A stretch of DNA of 36,128 bases. Origin: Candidatus Giovannonibacteria bacterium (lineage in GTDB: Bacteria; Patescibacteriota; Minisyncoccia; JACPKW01; UBA11713). A program made the translations under genes and the position numbers. The stretch covers positions 1-36,128 of the forward strand of contig JAHFOJ010000007.1 in NCBI GenBank assembly GCA_023266875.1, given 5' to 3'. Positions 1 to 6,352 of this stretch are shown here, piece by piece; position 1 is the first letter of the stretch; each line of letters starts with the position of its first letter. Under the pieces are notes generated by a model. The model had not been told where the DNA came from, ran no database searches, and saw nothing but the letters and a program-made list of their open reading frames with translations.

Positions 1-182
1 TATCCTCCGTGCTTGTATTTCTTTTCTGTTAAATCGCGATGAAGCGCTATAATATTATCCATGAGATGCAATGAGAATTCCTGCACATCTCGCTTATTTC
101 TTTTTCCGTTCAATAATTCCTTCCAAGCTAAAAGCAGATTTTCAATAGAAATAATCTCTTCAAAACTATGAGTGAATTGAAT
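1..182 (-). CDS. DGR-type reverse transcriptase, N-terminal part (truncated by window edge)
   Basis: This frame is open to the left edge and is absent from the ORF track because it has no stop in the window. It reads HSFEEIISIENLLLAW, then KELLNGKRNKRDVQEF, then a segment ending EKKYKHGGY. This matches the conserved N-terminal region of diversity-generating retroelement reverse transcriptases. The polymerase motifs, including the YxDD box, would lie outside the window. The enzyme family makes error-prone cDNA from the template-repeat RNA, misreading adenines. The start is unresolved: an ATT at 180-182 follows AAAGGA closely, a TTG lies at 207-209, and the only in-frame ATG is at 255-257, which would overlap avd by 90 bp antisense. 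Family assignment is firm; the start is not. Confidence 0.85.
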   Translation of the reverse strand, partial: MQFTHSFEEIISIENLLLAWKELLNGKRNKRDVQEFSLHLMDNIIALHRDLTEKKYKHGG

Positions 183-575
183 TCTTCCTTTAAGCCCCCC
201 CCCAATCAATTTTTGCCCATCATTGGGCGATTTGTTGCGGTTTATAGATTGTGGCATGGATATTTAGATCATATCTCGAAAAAATCTAGGTATACGCTAG
301 GCGCAAAGATTGATTCGTATTTTCTTGAAGCATTAGAAAATATGTTTATCGCAAGTTATCTTCCAAAAGAACAAAAACTTCCTTGTCTTCAAAAAGCAAC
401 GACCAAACTAGACCTTCTTAAATTCTTTTTGCAGATTTCTTGGGAAATTAAAGCGATAGATACAAAAAAGTATATCGCGCTTTCCGGCGAGTTAAACGAA
501 ATTGGGAGGATGCTGGGAGGCTGGCAACGCGGGATTGTTTCAAAAGAAAACTCCGCCAAAAGAGGCGGAGAATGA
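168..575 (+). CDS. avd: bAvd-like four-helix-bundle accessory protein of the DGR
   Basis: The 135-residue, helix-rich product resembles the Bordetella accessory variability determinant (bAvd) family. Family-like segments are LPIIGRFVAVYRLWHGYLDH, KKSRYTLGAKID, KLPCLQKATTKLDLLKFFLQ and LNEIGRMLGGWQRG. Avd is known as a pentameric, basic barrel that binds the DGR reverse transcriptase and template RNA and is needed for cDNA synthesis. The start at 168 gives MSELNSSF; no Shine-Dalgarno is visible. Codons 10-12 are a C9 homopolymer, so slippage would frameshift the gene. The gene is antisense between the TR and the reverse transcriptase, whereas in well-studied DGRs avd is co-directional. Its last codons double as the minus-strand terminator of the TR transcript. 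Confidence 0.85.
   Translation: MSELNSSFKPPPNQFLPIIGRFVAVYRLWHGYLDHISKKSRYTLGAKIDSYFLEALENMFIASYLPKEQKLPCLQKATTKLDLLKFFLQISWEIKAIDTKKYIALSGELNEIGRMLGGWQRGIVSKENSAKRGGE
542..570 (-). terminator. Intrinsic terminator of the DGR template RNA
   Basis: On the minus strand a 7-bp stem (CTCCGCC/GGCGGAG) with a 6-nt loop is followed by TTTTCTTTTG. It lies 11 nt beyond the TR end, so it would give the template RNA a defined 3' end. It also lies inside the last codons of avd on the other strand. Any transcript continuing into the reverse transcriptase must read through it. Confidence 0.65.
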
Positions 576-581
576 AGAGAG

Positions 582-709
582 TTTCGTGGACGGACGAGGC
601 GATCATTCGAATTGAAGTCATTCTCGAGCCAATTGAAGTTCAGGTTCCAGCGCTTGCCATTGAAGTTGAGGTAAGCAACGTTGCGCCTGCCATTCGCATC
701 CTCCCAGAT
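582..709 (-). repeat. DGR template repeat (TR), 128 bp
   Basis: This segment aligns without gaps to 1084-1211 at a constant offset of 502. The two differ at 25 positions. All 25 are T on the plus strand of this copy, which is A on the minus strand. The copy holds 34 such adenines, of which 9 are unchanged in the VR. It is rich in AAC and AAT codons in the frame used by the target (for example NVAYLNFNGKRWNLNFNW), the usual TR design because these codons diversify most widely. It is a non-coding RNA template. The open frame across it (389-814, minus) is not a credible gene. Confidence 0.95.
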
Positions 710-824
710 AAACGTACGAGATATCATCTTAATCACCGCCCCTTGAATGCTCTCAGGGCTGAATATTATTTGGGGCATCAAAGCCCGCCAATATCTCGCA
801 CCAAGTATCTTCATTTTTGAAGTT

Positions 825-844
825 CCTGCCTGCCGTCAGGCAGG
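825..844. repeat. Perfect 8-bp hairpin in the TR leader
   Basis: CCTGCCTG and CAGGCAGG flank a 4-nt loop (CCGT). There is no T-tract on either side, so it is not an obvious terminator. It lies inside the predicted template RNA, 115 bp upstream of the TR, and could be a structural element of it. GC-rich palindromes of this kind are also scattered through CPR genomes. Confidence 0.6.
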
Positions 845-957
845 TCTGCATGCACCACTCTACCCTAAGCCATAGCCGAAGATATTCTCGATGCATGGAT
901 ACTGGTTTCGGCCGCGGGAAGCCTTGACCGCCCGCAGATTCGCCTACTGCCAAGATA

Positions 958-966
958 ATTATACCA
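958..966 (-). promoter_or_regulatory. Extended -10 promoter for the template RNA
   Basis: TGGTATAAT on the minus strand fits an extended -10 element (TGnTATAAT). No good -35 is present, as expected for that class. It lies directly after the target gene's terminator, so the TR would have its own start. The 13-mer GGCAGTAGGCGAA follows at 939-951 and recurs in the target leader. Confidence 0.5.
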
Positions 967-969
967 AGC

Positions 970-1004
970 AAAAAGCTCCCGGCATATCGCTATGCGCGGG
1001 AGCT
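970..1004 (-). terminator. Intrinsic terminator of the DGR target gene
   Basis: On the minus strand AGCTCCC pairs with GGGAGCT around an inner imperfect stem (GCGCAT/ATGCC) and is followed by TTTTT. It ends the target transcript about 75 nt past the stop codon and separates it from the template RNA. Confidence 0.8.
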
Positions 1005-1036
1005 TAGAGTTTTCAGCTTCAAAAACAAAGTTCAAA

Positions 1037-1071
1037 GAATCCAAGGGCTGAAGCCGAGAGCCCAAGGATTC
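1037..1071. repeat. Hairpin just downstream of the VR
   Basis: The arms GAATCC..GGGCT and AGCCC..GGATTC form a 6-bp plus 5-bp stem around an AA/AA internal loop, with a 9-nt apical loop. It starts 12 nt past the VR end and 5 nt past the target stop. In the Bordetella phage DGR a DNA hairpin or cruciform a few nt after the VR promotes homing. A similar role is inferred from position. It has no T-tract, so it is probably not the terminator. Confidence 0.55.
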
Positions 1072-1076
1072 AAGGT

Positions 1077-1631
1077 CTAAACCTTGCGCGGACGGACGAG
1101 GCGAACAACCGAAAGGAAGCCACCCCCGAGCCAATAGAAGAACAGGAGCCAGCGCTCGCCAAAGAAGTAGAGGTAAGCAACGCTGCGCCTGCCAAACGCA
1201 TCCCCCCAGACTGTTCCAGTAAAAACCAAGTAAAACGGTCTGAATTCTGCAGGGATTTCACTTTCGTGCTCCAACAACCATTCGGCATCTTCTTGGCCGT
1301 AGTTGGTGTTGAGCTCGAGGCGAGACCGGCGCACTAATTCCTCGCCGCGGATTGAACTCTCGCCACTTTTGAGAAATGGCACGAGCTCAAGATCAGAAAC
1401 CGAAGTAAGGCCGCGCGGAACATGCTCGAGAAGTTTCCAGCCGTTCTTCCGCTTATCGTATTTAAAAACTGCCGCTCCTCGGTTAATTATCGGCTGAACT
1501 GCGTGCGCGATCTCTTCCGGATCAAGAGATCCCTCTCGAACGCGCCGAAACCAGTCGTTTTGCTGGCGTGCAAATTTGCCCAGCTTTCTGTCTAATTCAT
1601 CTTGTTCGTCCGCGACAATTTGTGTTGTCAT
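1077..1631 (-). CDS. DGR target protein with C-terminal variable domain
   Basis: The 184-residue product has no signal peptide or membrane segment. Residues 1-45 are a charged helical region (QDELDRKLGKFARQQNDWF, REGSLDPEEIAHAVQ). A middle region includes LNTNYGQEDAEWLLEHESEI. The C-terminal ~45 residues, from VWGDAFGRR to RLVRPRKV, form the variable region with the WxxGERW and WLGG pattern of the C-type-lectin/FGE-like fold used by DGR targets. Sixteen of its residues differ from the TR-encoded version, all through adenine changes. The stop codon follows 4 nt after the VR. ATG at 1631 has an AAAGGGGA ribosome-binding site 8 nt upstream. It would act as a diversified binding protein; its ligand is unknown. 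Confidence 0.92.
   Translation of the reverse strand: MTTQIVADEQDELDRKLGKFARQQNDWFRRVREGSLDPEEIAHAVQPIINRGAAVFKYDKRKNGWKLLEHVPRGLTSVSDLELVPFLKSGESSIRGEELVRRSRLELNTNYGQEDAEWLLEHESEIPAEFRPFYLVFTGTVWGDAFGRRSVAYLYFFGERWLLFFYWLGGGFLSVVRLVRPRKV
1084..1211 (-). repeat. DGR variable repeat (VR), 128 bp
   Basis: This is the recipient copy of the TR, at the 3' end of the target gene. Identity to the TR is 103/128 and every mismatch is at a template adenine. Identity breaks down outside both ends. The coding 3' end of the repeat is an adenine-poor, nearly invariant stretch (CGCCTCGTCCGTCC), the position where initiation-of-mutagenic-homing sequences sit in known DGRs. Confidence 0.95.
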
Positions 1632-1695
1632 GACGATTTCCCCTTTCTTTTTTGTCTAGTCAGCTTTCGCCTACTGCCTATATTTTAAGGACTAA

Positions 1696-1715
1696 TTTAC
1701 AATCTTGATTGTAAA
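1696..1715. promoter_or_regulatory. 20-bp palindrome, possible operator of the DGR target gene
   Basis: TTTACAATC-TT-GATTGTAAA is perfectly symmetric, with 9-bp arms and a 2-bp centre. It covers the -10 box and likely start site of the target promoter. Such placement suits a dimeric repressor. A 2-nt loop makes an RNA hairpin poor, which favours a DNA site. Confidence 0.55.
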
Positions 1716-1736
1716 CGATCTTTAAATTTTTGTCAA
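1708..1736 (-). promoter_or_regulatory. Sigma-70-type promoter of the DGR target gene
   Basis: TTGACA (1731-1736) and TACAAT (1708-1713) are separated by 17 bp on the minus strand, near the bacterial consensus. The -35 box overlaps the last codons of map. The predicted leader is about 70 nt and carries GGCAGTAGGCGAA (1666-1678), which is shared with the template-RNA leader. The target can thus be expressed independently of the ribosomal cluster. Confidence 0.75.
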
Positions 1737-2483
1737 CACTTCTGGCCCATCTTTAGTAACCACCATTGTATGCTCAAAATGCGCTGCTGGTTTTCCGTCG
1801 CAAGTTTTCCACGTCCAGCCGTCTTTATCCAAAAAAACCTCGGGGCTTCCCAAGGTCACCATGGGTTCAATCGCTATCACCATATTTTCTTTAAGCTCTG
1901 TTCCCGTTCCCGCCCTCCCCCAATTCGGTATTTCCGGATCTTCGTGAACTTTTTTCCCCACACCATGCCCGACTAGTTCATGAACCACGCCAAAACCTGA
2001 TGCTTCAACAAATTTTTGAATCGCATGCCCAATATCGCCGACCCGCGCGCCAGCACGCACCTGCTTTATTCCAATTTCAAGCGATTTCCTCGTAATTTCA
2101 ATCAGCCGAAATAGTTTTTCATTAACTTTTCCAATCTCGATTGTTTCAGCCATGTCCGTAAATAGCCCTTTATATTTCATTCCGATATCGAGCCCGACAA
2201 TATCGCCATCCTTAAGTTCGCGCGCGGTTGGAATACCGTGAACCACTTCATCATTTATCGAAACGCAAAGCGATGCGGGATACGACCCACTGGAACCTCC
2301 AGCGCTATAGCCCTTGAACGATGGGACTCCTTTCGCGTCTAAAATTAGAGATTCCGCCAATTTGTCGAGTTCGATGGTTTTGATGCCGGCTCGCGCCTTC
2401 GCTTTGATTTCTTTCAAAATGGCGGCCAAGATCCGGCCGCCTTCGCGTAAATTTTTAAGCTCTTCAGTTGTTTTTATGGTCAT
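1722..2483 (-). CDS. map: Methionine aminopeptidase, type I
   Basis: Removes the initiator methionine from nascent proteins. The 253-residue product is full length. Metal ligands are D99 (GLDIG), D110 (FTDMAET), H173 (VGHGVG), E206 (IEPM) and E237 (HFEHTMVV), with the substrate-contacting H82 in NDEVVHGIP. There is no N-terminal extension. ATG at 2483 overlaps the end of adk by 20 bp, suggesting translational coupling. In many bacteria infA, rpmJ, rpsM, rpsK, rpsD, rpoA and rplQ follow map; here the DGR follows instead. Confidence 0.97.
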   Translation of the reverse strand: MTIKTTEELKNLREGGRILAAILKEIKAKARAGIKTIELDKLAESLILDAKGVPSFKGYSAGGSSGSYPASLCVSINDEVVHGIPTARELKDGDIVGLDIGMKYKGLFTDMAETIEIGKVNEKLFRLIEITRKSLEIGIKQVRAGARVGDIGHAIQKFVEASGFGVVHELVGHGVGKKVHEDPEIPNWGRAGTGTELKENMVIAIEPMVTLGSPEVFLDKDGWTWKTCDGKPAAHFEHTMVVTKDGPEVLTKI

Positions 2484-3072
2484 TGAAATATTTATCGAGC
2501 TTGCCTTCTAACTCCTTAAAAACTTCTTTCGGAGCTTGTTCGCCGTTTACTTCGATTAATTTGCCAGAGTCGCGATAATAGCTGACTGCAGGAAGAACAT
2601 CCCGATCAAAATAGCTCATCCGCTCCTCAATGCTGTCTTTTTTATCGTCTGATCGCGCGCGAAGCAAAAGACGCCTGACAACTTCATCTCTTGAAACGTT
2701 TAAATAAATTCCTATAGCTTTCGGCCGCCCTAAAAAATCAAGAACATTATCATTAAGTATTGCTTCCTCAAGCCGCCTTGGAGAACCGGACGAAAATAGA
2801 ATTTCCTCTCCTTTAACCTTTTCAATGAAATGGGTAAGCCAGAGATAAAAAGAAAGCCAAGAAGGAGCAAGCTCTCCCTTTTCAAGAATTGTCTTAACTC
2901 GCCGCCCCAAAACCGTATCATGAGTCGCAAGTTCACGCAAAAGCTCGCCCGTTATTATTTGAACAGCTTCTTTAAAATCCGGGCGTCCGCGCAAAAATTC
3001 AATCTGCGTATCCTTTCCGCACCCGGACCGTCCGAGGAAAACAAGAGTAGTTGATTTCGGAATCGCTGACAT
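2464..3072 (-). CDS. adk: Adenylate kinase, divergent short form
   Basis: Interconverts ATP + AMP and 2 ADP. The P-loop is GRSGCGKDTQ rather than the common GAPGAGKGTQ. IITGELLREL replaces ISTGDMLR, and FSSGSPRR replaces DGFPRT. The C-terminal half keeps RSDDKKDSIEERMSYFDRDV. The insertion expected for the LID is very short and has no zinc cysteines. Position between secY and map is the classical adk location, which supports the call despite divergence. A related nucleoside monophosphate kinase specificity cannot be excluded. Confidence 0.85.
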   Translation of the reverse strand: MSAIPKSTTLVFLGRSGCGKDTQIEFLRGRPDFKEAVQIITGELLRELATHDTVLGRRVKTILEKGELAPSWLSFYLWLTHFIEKVKGEEILFSSGSPRRLEEAILNDNVLDFLGRPKAIGIYLNVSRDEVVRRLLLRARSDDKKDSIEERMSYFDRDVLPAVSYYRDSGKLIEVNGEQAPKEVFKELEGKLDKYFNDHKNN

Positions 3073-3109
3073 ATTAAATAATCTTACAATTTTATTAAAA
3101 CCAAAGCGA

Positions 3110-3135
3110 GCCCTGTCGCGGGCGTCGGACAGGGC
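3110..3135. repeat. GC-rich hairpin between secY and adk
   Basis: GCCCTGTC and GACAGGGC form a perfect 8-bp stem with a 10-nt loop in the 102-bp secY-adk spacer. No T-tract follows on the minus strand. It could be an RNA-stabilising hairpin or a palindromic dispersed repeat. I see no promoter in this spacer. Confidence 0.5.
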
Positions 3136-3174
3136 GAACGTCTAATTTTTCAGATAAAATTAAAGTGAAGATAT

Positions 3175-4440
3175 CTACTCGTATTCCCTCATCACTAACT
3201 GTGCCTCAATTTGTTTGACCGTTTCCAAAACAACCGAGACCACAATCAAGAGACCTGTTCCGCCGATTGTTAGAGCCGTGATTCCAGTTACGGCGCGCAT
3301 GACCAAAGGCAGTACGGCAATGAGCCCAAGAAAAATCGCACCGATTAAAGTTATCCTTGTTATTATCCGAGAGAGAAAATCGGCTGTCGGACGGCCTGGA
3401 CGGATCCCCGGAACAAAAGCTCCTTGTTTTTGCAAATTAGTTGAAATTTGCTCGGGATCGAAAGTGACCGCCGTGTAAAAATACGTAAATAGGAAAACCA
3501 AAATAAAGTAAGAGGCCGCGTAAGCCCATGGGCTATTTAAAAATTGGAGCATCAGAGAAGCAACGTGCTTCACAATCGCGTTCGAAGAAGATGCGAGAAA
3601 ATTAATTATCATCTGCGGAAAAAGCAGAATGGACAGAGCGAAAATTATCGGAATTACGCCTGCCTGATTGACCCGGAGGGGCAAATGCGTGGAAACCCCG
3701 CCGTAAACGCGCATCCCGCGAATGCGTTTGGCATACGAAACAGGAATTGGACGCTCGCCCTCTGACACCACAACCACTCCCGCGATAATTAAGAGCCCGG
3801 CCGCTATAAATCCTAATATCATCGGAATCTGCGAATAATCAAAACTGAAGAGCGTCTCTTGAATTGAAGCTGGAATCCTCGCCACTATGCCCGCAAAAAT
3901 TAAAATGGAAATGCCGTTTCCTATGCCATACTCGGAAATCAGCTCTCCAAGCCACATCAAAAGAACAGATCCTGCCGTTATTACTGTTATGTTAATCAAG
4001 CGCTCCACAAATCCGAAGTGCCCAATGACATTATTTCTCTCAAGCAAAATCAGAAATGAAAATCCCTGAAGCACCGCGAGCGGCACAGTGAGAATACGGG
4101 AATATTGGTTGAATTTCTGGCGCCCCGCCTCTCCTTCCTCTTGATACATTTCTTTCAAAGCAGGTATGATCATCGTCAATAACTGCATAATGATTGAAGC
4201 AGTAATGTAAGGACCAACGCCCAGCATCATTATCGACAAATTGGAAAGACCCCCTCCTGAAAAAATATTCAATAGGCCGAAAAACTGGTTATTTTCAAAA
4301 AAAGCTTTCAGGCGCAGGGGATCAATCCCGGGGATTGGAAGCGTGGCCGCAAGGCGAAAAACCACAAAAACTCCTGCCATGAAAAGAATCTTTTTTCTTA
4401 AGCCCTTGTCTTTGAAAAGATGTTTGGCTTTCTCGAACAT
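3175..4440 (-). CDS. secY: Preprotein translocase subunit SecY
   Basis: Central channel of the Sec translocon in the cytoplasmic membrane. The 421-residue product has the family's roughly ten hydrophobic segments. Motifs include the N-terminal RKKILFMAGVFVVFRLAATL, the plug region ending in FSGGGLSNLSIMMLGVGPYI, and YAKRIRGMRVYGGVSTHLPL in the cytosolic loop. It lies 15 bp after rplO, in the usual spc order. Confidence 0.97.
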   Translation of the reverse strand: MFEKAKHLFKDKGLRKKILFMAGVFVVFRLAATLPIPGIDPLRLKAFFENNQFFGLLNIFSGGGLSNLSIMMLGVGPYITASIIMQLLTMIIPALKEMYQEEGEAGRQKFNQYSRILTVPLAVLQGFSFLILLERNNVIGHFGFVERLINITVITAGSVLLMWLGELISEYGIGNGISILIFAGIVARIPASIQETLFSFDYSQIPMILGFIAAGLLIIAGVVVVSEGERPIPVSYAKRIRGMRVYGGVSTHLPLRVNQAGVIPIIFALSILLFPQMIINFLASSSNAIVKHVASLMLQFLNSPWAYAASYFILVFLFTYFYTAVTFDPEQISTNLQKQGAFVPGIRPGRPTADFLSRIITRITLIGAIFLGLIAVLPLVMRAVTGITALTIGGTGLLIVVSVVLETVKQIEAQLVMREYE

Positions 4441-4455
4441 GTGCTAATGATAGCT

Positions 4456-4899
4456 CTAAGCGATCCTCCCTCCAACCTTTTCAAGCATTGCTCGCGCTTG
4501 GTTTGAAACGGCGCAATTCTTAATAATCATTGGCTTTGTTATGCTTCCTCCGCCTAAAACTTTGACATTTGGCACGCGGCCGGATATTTGTCTTACAAGA
4601 CCTCTGCGCACAAGAATAAAGGGCGTTATTGTCTCGCCTAACTCGAAATTGGCCTCAAGCGAACCCAAATTGATAACGGCCAATTTGCGCTTATGTAAAT
4701 TAACCTGGCGGGAAGATTTGCCGGATCCACGCCGCTTCGGAATTTTCTTCAAAATATCGCGAAGTTGGGGACGTATTCTATGCCCAGATCGCGATTTTTG
4801 ACCCTTAATTCCTTTGCCCGAATAACTCCCGCGCTTTCCTCCGCGCCCCACACGACGGGACTTTTTATGATTATGAGAGCTGAGATTATGTAATTGCAT
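4456..4899 (-). CDS. rplO: 50S ribosomal protein L15
   Basis: The 147-residue product is a large-subunit protein with the basic, glycine-rich N-terminal tail of L15 (RRVGRGGKRGSYSGKGIKGQ) and the globular C-terminal part (VPNVKVLGGGSITKPMII). ATG at 4899 overlaps the end of rpsE by 14 bp. There is no rpmD (L30) between rpsE and rplO, the CPR arrangement. Confidence 0.97.
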   Translation of the reverse strand: MQLHNLSSHNHKKSRRVGRGGKRGSYSGKGIKGQKSRSGHRIRPQLRDILKKIPKRRGSGKSSRQVNLHKRKLAVINLGSLEANFELGETITPFILVRRGLVRQISGRVPNVKVLGGGSITKPMIIKNCAVSNQARAMLEKVGGRIA

Positions 4900-5389
4900 G
4901 ATTTTTGCCTATGCTTTTTAAATTTTTAAGCGCCTCGATAGCCGCCCGCGCGTTATTTATCCTATTTTTTGTATGCGACAAAATTTTTGCTGAAGCGTTT
5001 TTTATTCCAGCTAAATCGAGCACTATCCTTGCTGGTCCCCCTGCAACAAGACCGCGCCCGGATAAGGCAGGCCGCATGCGCACGTATGCCGCTCCAAACT
5101 TCCCTTCAGTTTCAAATGGAATGCTCGCGTTTTTATTAATTTCGACGCGGATAATATTTTTCTTAGCCGCACGGATCGCCTTGTCGAGCGCAAGCGCGGT
5201 ATCAGCCCCTTTGCCAATTCCAACTCCAACCTGCCCTTTTCTATCGCCAATAACCATTGTCGCGCGGAAAGAAAAACGCCTTCCGCCGGCCACTACGCGG
5301 GCAACTCGGCTAAGATCGATCAGTTTTTGGTCAAATTCTGACTTCTTAGGCGCTCCGCTTCTAAAATTTCTTCTTCTCTCTTCTGCCAT
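4886..5389 (-). CDS. rpsE: 30S ribosomal protein S5
   Basis: The 167-residue product has the S5 double-stranded-RNA-binding domain (VARVVAGGRRFSFRATMVIG, then GKGADTALALDKAIRAAKKN) followed by the C-terminal domain (AGIKNASAKILSHTKNRIN). S5 contributes to decoding accuracy and the mRNA entry channel. ATG at 5389 is used; the gene overlaps rplO directly. Confidence 0.97.
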   Translation of the reverse strand: MAEERRRNFRSGAPKKSEFDQKLIDLSRVARVVAGGRRFSFRATMVIGDRKGQVGVGIGKGADTALALDKAIRAAKKNIIRVEINKNASIPFETEGKFGAAYVRMRPALSGRGLVAGGPARIVLDLAGIKNASAKILSHTKNRINNARAAIEALKNLKSIGKNHAIT

Positions 5390-5434
5390 ATTAGTTAAAT
5401 TGTTGAATAGTCTATCATAAAATTTTCCCGTAAA

Positions 5435-5782
5435 TTAGATTTTTAATCCGCCTTTTCGAAGTGCGCCCGCTAAAGCAGCAACTCTGCCGTGATAACGGTT
5501 CCCTCCGCGATCAAAAACGACCTGATCAATTTTTTTATCTTTTATCTGTTTGGCCGCAAGCCGCCCCAGTTCCCGCGCGCGATCGGTTTTTGTCCCTTTT
5601 TTTATTTTTGTATCCGACATGCCGAAAATGGTCTTGCCCGCGTTATCATCGATCAATTGCAAGTATATATGTTTTGAAGACCGAGACACAGAGAGGCGCG
5701 GACGGGACAAAGTGCCTGAAATTTTTGCCCTGATTCTGGTATGTCTTCTTAAACGTTTTTCTTTTCTATTAGTTAACTTCAT
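5435..5782 (-). CDS. rplR: 50S ribosomal protein L18
   Basis: The 115-residue product binds 5S rRNA. Motifs are the basic KRLRRHTRIRAKISG, RPRLSVSRSSKHIYLQLIDD and the C-terminal FDRGGNRYHGRVAALAGALR. The ORF track starts at a TTG (5788). I prefer the ATG two codons later at 5782, giving MKLTNRKEKR. Confidence 0.96.
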   Translation of the reverse strand: MKLTNRKEKRLRRHTRIRAKISGTLSRPRLSVSRSSKHIYLQLIDDNAGKTIFGMSDTKIKKGTKTDRARELGRLAAKQIKDKKIDQVVFDRGGNRYHGRVAALAGALRKGGLKI

Positions 5783-5799
5783 GGTCAAAACTATTTTAA

Positions 5800-6345
5800 T
5801 TATGCTCCGGTGCCCACAGCCTTCTTGCCTGCCTTGCGGCGAACAAACTCGCCTTCGTAGCGAATGCCCTTGCCTTTATACGGCTCCGGCGGTTTGAGTG
5901 CGCGAATTTGCGCGGCGGCCTGCCCGACTTTTTCCTTATCAACCCCGGAAACGGTTATTATATTTTTTTCAATCAGCAATGCAACTCCATCTGGAGCTTG
6001 AAATTTTACCGGATGGGAAAAGCCCAATGACAAGTTAAGCCCCCGTCCTTCGGCGGCGGCTCTAAATCCTATGCCCTGTATTTCAAGCCGCTTTGAAAAA
6101 CCGGAGGTAACCCCGCTGATCATATTCTTAATATGAGACGCATAAGTTCCCCAGAGTGCGCGGGCGAGCTTTGTCGGCTTTTTCACACTCAAAACTAATA
6201 AATTGTCTTTTTTCTCAATCCCAATTTCATCGCGAAAAACACGTAAAGATTCGCCCTTCGGTCCTTTAACTTTTACGATGCCCCCGGAGATTTCAACTAT
6301 AACGCCTTCCGGTATTAATATTGGTTTTCTGCCTATTCTTGACAT
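5800..6345 (-). CDS. rplF: 50S ribosomal protein L6
   Basis: The 181-residue product begins MSRIGRKPI as L6 proteins do. It has the duplicated L6 fold and the conserved C-terminal rRNA-contact region PEPYKGKGIRYEGEFVRRKA. It is full length, with ATG at 6345, 7 bp after rpsH. Confidence 0.97.
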   Translation of the reverse strand: MSRIGRKPILIPEGVIVEISGGIVKVKGPKGESLRVFRDEIGIEKKDNLLVLSVKKPTKLARALWGTYASHIKNMISGVTSGFSKRLEIQGIGFRAAAEGRGLNLSLGFSHPVKFQAPDGVALLIEKNIITVSGVDKEKVGQAAAQIRALKPPEPYKGKGIRYEGEFVRRKAGKKAVGTGA

Positions 6346-6352
6346 AAAATTT

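Larger units (their letters stand above)
545..951 (-). ncRNA. Predicted DGR template RNA
   Basis: I infer a free-standing transcript of about 400 nt. It would start near 951, just after an extended -10 box (TGGTATAAT, 958-966, minus), and end at the hairpin at 542-570. It holds a long leader, an 8-bp hairpin (825-844) and then the TR. DGR template RNAs normally include structured sequence flanking the TR that the reverse transcriptase and Avd recognise. The ends are predicted from sequence only. Confidence 0.55.

Noticed and set aside
389-814. Minus-strand 141-aa ORF across the TR
   Set aside because: It encodes the TR in the target's frame but runs into the antisense of avd; it has no target-like N-terminus and the TR is expected to be a non-coding RNA template.
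572-820. Plus-strand 82-aa ORF over the TR
   Set aside because: Antisense to the TR; low-complexity repeated residues reflect the repeat design, not a protein family.
753-1134. Two minus-strand ORFs (753-971, 865-1134) between TR and target
   Set aside because: They cross terminators, a hairpin and the VR in the wrong frame; no ribosome-binding site or recognisable sequence.
4905-5420. Plus-strand 171-aa ORF antisense to rpsE
   Set aside because: Shadow of a conserved ribosomal gene.
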